NCBI GenBank assembly: GCA_946699065.1
Contig: CAMPDV010002016.1
Coordinates: 1-64,000, forward strand
Reading direction: 5' to 3'
Length of the DNA: 64,000 nt
DNA from: Loxodes magnus
Lineage: Eukaryota; Ciliophora; Karyorelictea; Loxodida; Loxodidae
Shown here: piece after piece, positions 61,010 through 64,000 of the stretch
Numbering within the stretch: position 1 is the stretch's first letter
Layout of the letters: the number at the start of each line of letters is the position of its first letter
Program-made: the position numbers and the translations under genes
The notes under the pieces: generated by a model
The model's database searches: none
What the model was told of the DNA's origin: nothing
Seen by the model: the letters and a program-made list of their open reading frames with translations, nothing else

Positions 61010-62230
61010 GCCATAATAAATTCTAGTTGGTTTTAGTCATAAAATTTAAAAAGAATACATTCTTTAGTAGTAATAAGAAAGTATTTAAATAAACATAATG
61101 AAAGTGAGAAAAAAATTAAACCTACAAGATAAGAGTTTTAAATCTTAAATTGAATATTATTAATTAAAAGATTCAAGAATATCATTTACGAACTAGAATG
61201 AAATAGCTGCTAAGTTACAATTTTTCTCAATAAAATAAAATAATCAATTACAACAAAAATGCATGCTTGATATTTAAAAAATATTTAAGTTTTTAAGTAG
61301 TAATAGATTGGATATTGAGCATGGTTTAACAAGTGTTTCTATAGATAAAATAGAGTAACAAAAGTTTTACAGAAGAATTAAATAATTATAGAATTCCAGT
61401 GTTTCTAAATGAATAAAAAAGAAGTCACTAAAATTTAATTAATCAAAGTCTTAAATAAAAAAGTTGCTATTAAATGAGAAATGTACATATCCAAAGGGGT
61501 TGCCAAAATGTCTATTTTGAACTTATAAATCTAAGAATTGTCCTTTTGAAAAAACAAAAAAGTGTAAATCCTTCTAGAACTACAAATATTCAATGATTTT
61601 TATAAAATTTAGATTGAAATATCTATGCAATAGTTTGAGATTTAAATTCTCAAAGTAGCATAATTGTACACACTCTTTAAGTTTTTAATTTTCTTGATTA
61701 TCTTAAATCAAAAATTTTCAGTTGCGTTTATTTTTTATTTTCTAAAGAACCTAAGTGCTTCAGAATGAGAGTGATATCATAAAAATTATTTTATTAAGCT
61801 GAAAGGCAAACATTATTTAATTTAATTTAATTTAATATTTTCTAAGGAATATAAAAAATTGCTGTTTTTTTCTCCAACTTTGCAATATCTTAGATTGAAT
61901 TTGCTACTTCATTCACTACACTATTCAATAGGCATAAATTTAAATCCAAAAACTACAGCATTCATACTTTATTCTCTTGAAAACATTATCAGTCTAATCC
62001 TTTAAAGCTCTATATGCTTAACTTCCCTTTTCTTTAGATCATATTACACTACTTTGATTTCCTTATATCTTTAAGCTAAAATAAACCTAAAATACTAACT
62101 ACCATAATAATTTAGATCATATTACACTACTTTGATTTCCTTATATCTTTAAGCTAAAATAAACCTAAAATACTAACTACCATAAAAAGCATTAAAGCTA
62201 GATTTTATTTTTAAATTAGTTTAATATACT
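61010..62230 (+). CDS. Unassigned ORF, R3 copy
   Basis: Counterpart of 37225-38300. The Cys-rich stretch is kept with changes (NEKCTYPKGLPKCLFW, NCPFEKTKKC). The alternative frame from ATG at 61263 (MLDIQKIFKFLSS) also survives to about 61360. R3 has an insertion of about 80 bases near 61745-61825 and a 78-bp tandem duplication at 62033-62185 that R2 lacks. These changes and the frame differences suggest decay. No family is recognised. Confidence 0.35.
62033..62185. repeat. 78-bp tandem duplication
   Basis: Two adjacent copies of a unit beginning TTTAGATCATATTACACTAC and ending ACTAACTACCATAA. R2 has one. Confidence 0.85.
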
Positions 62231-62386
62231 TATTAGCAAATATCTTGTAAATAAAAGCTTAGAATGAAATATATAGTATATTTAAAGGTTTAATGTATCT
62301 TGTTAGTTTATTAAATCTTATTTAAAAATAAACGTTTTTTGTTTTCCTTTATTTTAACTTTTATTTTATTTTATTTTTCTCTTAAA

Positions 62387-63133
62387 ATGTGAAATTTCTG
62401 TAAACCTGTTTCATATGGGAAACTAGATAAAGAGAATCGTTTTGAAATTTTAGATATGTAGCGAGGCGTCATCTCTTTTAAAAAATAGAGAAAGAAAGTA
62501 GAAATACCAGCTGGGATTTATATTTCGGTAAAAACGGAAAAGAGTTTAAGAAAATACATTTTAAAACTTGAGGTTGATATAGATATGAAAAATATCAAAG
62601 AGGTAACACAAGTATTTGCATTTAAAGAATGGATACTTTTATCTTTATTTGATTGAAAATAGTAGGACCAGATTTTAAATATTATTATAATTAGTCGTTT
62701 TACTACTGAAGCACTGAAATCTACGTTTGTTTAGATGTAGTATATTAAAATTTAATTATTACATAGAACAAAATGCTAGTGATATGCAATTAATATGAGT
62801 TGAACGATTGATAATCGAATTACTTTATAAAAGCATTGTAATGATTTAAATATCAGAAATATCTGAGATATAAAAAAATCTAAAGAGAAGTTACTTTTAA
62901 ATCAATGATAGATTTAAAAAATAACACCAGAGAAAACAAAGGTAAAGAAAATGTCTACTCTATGCTAGGTAAAGTTAAAAAAATAAAGAGCTGTAATAAT
63001 TTAAATATCTTAGTCGTAATTTCGATCTATATAGCAGAGATCTTAAATTATGAATATCTTGACTTTTAATTTATATAAAATAGATCTTACATATATCAGC
63101 TTATTTAAAATAGAATGCTTATTTATTTTTTGA
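62387..63133 (+). CDS. Unassigned ORF near the repeat end
   Basis: ATG at 62387 opens MWNFCKPVSYGKLDKENRF, with TGA as the second codon read as Trp. It continues ILDMQRGVISFKKQRKKVEI, then PAGIYISVKTEKSLRKYIL, and LEVDIDMKNIKEVTQVFAF. The first 100 codons have the residue mix of a structured protein and no break. Several TGAs read as Trp; the TGA at 63131-63133 is my provisional stop (248 residues), although protein quality falls after about 62950. It lies between the end of R3 and the terminal repeat. No family is recognised. Confidence 0.5.
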
Positions 63134-63389
63134 TTAAGATACTACTTAATTCCTTAAAGCAACATAAAAATTTGTTAATAATTTTTTTCATATTTCCTTA
63201 GTTTGATTCACAGCTGTATACGATTTGAGACCTTTGAAATTATTTAATTCTAAAAATTATTGATTCCTTCAGACAATATTTTTATTTTGACTTCTATTTT
63301 ATATCAATTAGCTTTGCTTGGCTTTCTATATTACCAAACAACGTAAGCTTACTTATTGAATATCGATCTTTTATTTTATGATTTTCGCA
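63134..63389. other. Junction spacer before the terminal repeat
   Basis: AT-rich, no feature. It leads directly into the start of the 63,389-bp unit. Confidence 0.5.
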
Positions 63390-64000
63390 TGATTATAAAC
63401 GTTTTAAGTAAAAACTCCTCATTACTATTTCTTGTTAGTGCAAATTTTTTTAACTATGACTGAATATGAAAAGCTTTTTAGTTTAATATCTCTTTCATTT
63501 ACTAAATTTCCTATTTGTTTCGGAAAATAAAAATGTTCGAATATCTTTTTTAGTAGATTGTTAATTCACTAAATTTTTATAGCATAAATCACCCAGTTTC
63601 TTCTTATCTTTGAACTTTAGATATTGTTTAATTTAAATCTGAGAATACTTCTAGCAAATTTTAGTATTTAATTTTGAAATAATTCAAATTTTATCTTATA
63701 GAGCTGTAATTATAACTCTCTATTTCAATATAAAATGGAACTATGAATGAAAAGAAAATTAAAGGTATAATATAAGACTTTTTGCAAAAATAAATAAAAA
63801 TAAAAATGCAAAATTAAATGTTTGGCGATCTTGGAGATATTTCAACCTTTTTCCCGCCAACTTCTAGATTGATCTAGAAGCATAAAATAAAAGTTTGAAA
63901 ATCTCTAAAACTCTTCTCCTTGCCCATGTTTGTTGTCCTTGAATTCTTAAATCACCTAGATACTAGATATCATTTTTTCTTGCAAGTTTAACATATTTGC
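63390..64000. repeat. Terminal direct repeat, right copy
   Basis: Same orientation and sequence as 1-611, offset 63,389. The match begins at the t of 63390 and runs to the last base of the window, so the true repeat may be longer than the window shows. See the left copy for interpretation. Confidence 0.93.

Larger units (their letters stand above)
54486..62314. repeat. Large segmental repeat R3
   Basis: Matches R1 from 17294 and R2 from 32268, so the LINE part is missing at its left end. It contains the conserved island, an expanded atcccgaa minisatellite, a six-blade WD40 gene, the hairpin-bearing flank and the ORF region shared only with R2. The match to R2 ends after AGTTTATTAA at 62314. 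Confidence 0.92.

Noticed and set aside
1..64000. Mitochondrial genome (AT-rich, possibly circular, TGA as Trp)
   Set aside because: No rRNA, respiratory or ribosomal protein gene is seen. TAA/TAG are sense, introns are nuclear-type GT-AG of 27-28 nt, and LINEs are present.

Overview
The window reads as nuclear DNA of a ciliate that has reassigned all three stop codons (NCBI code 27/28 type, as in karyorelicts or Condylostoma). The evidence is internal. Four paralogous WD40 genes swap TAG/CAG, TAA/CAA and TGA/TGG at homologous codons, so TAA and TAG read as Gln and TGA reads as Trp. All four genes nevertheless end at the same TGA. Extreme AT richness and a 27-28 nt GT-AG intron in each WD40 gene also fit a ciliate. 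Because no codon is a reliable stop, conventional ORF calling fails here. Most coding regions below were found by reading protein-like composition and family motifs in the altered code, and many carry frameshifts.

Layout. The last 611 bases (63390-64000) repeat bases 1-611 by eye, so the sequence is either a 63,389-bp circle, a tandem unit or a wrapped circular contig. At 0-5.7 kb lie decayed coiled-coil fragments, two truncated tRNA-Lys(CUU) relics, a degenerate tRNA-like gene and one unassigned minus-strand ORF. At 5.8-8.0 kb is WD40 copy 0, an inverted copy of part of the large repeat. At 8.0-12.8 kb lies a plus-strand APE-type LINE relic with EN domains and a terminal zinc knuckle but no visible RT core. 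A large repeat follows in three copies: R1 (12.8-22.5 kb), R2 (27.35-38.37 kb) and R3 (54.5-62.3 kb). R1 and R2 carry a 5'-truncated minus-strand LINE (R2 keeps RT motifs, R1 has lost them). All three carry a conserved island of about 400 bp and a minus-strand WD40 gene. R2 and R3 also share a further plus-strand ORF. Between R2 and R3 (38.4-54.1 kb) lies a minus-strand graveyard: a coiled-coil ORF, an unassigned ORF, a PIF1-like helicase relic, further unassigned ORFs, a Cys-cluster/coiled-coil/pentapeptide/WD40 pseudogene, and one apparently intact coiled-coil gene. The remaining segment (62.39-63.13 kb) carries another intact-looking unassigned ORF.

The best supported genes are the four WD40 propellers: three with seven blades and one with six. 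They look like recent amplifications carried by the segmental repeat, with blade loss, N-terminal codon duplication and patchwork exchange among copies. I see no rRNA gene, CRISPR array, telomeric repeat or bacterial feature.
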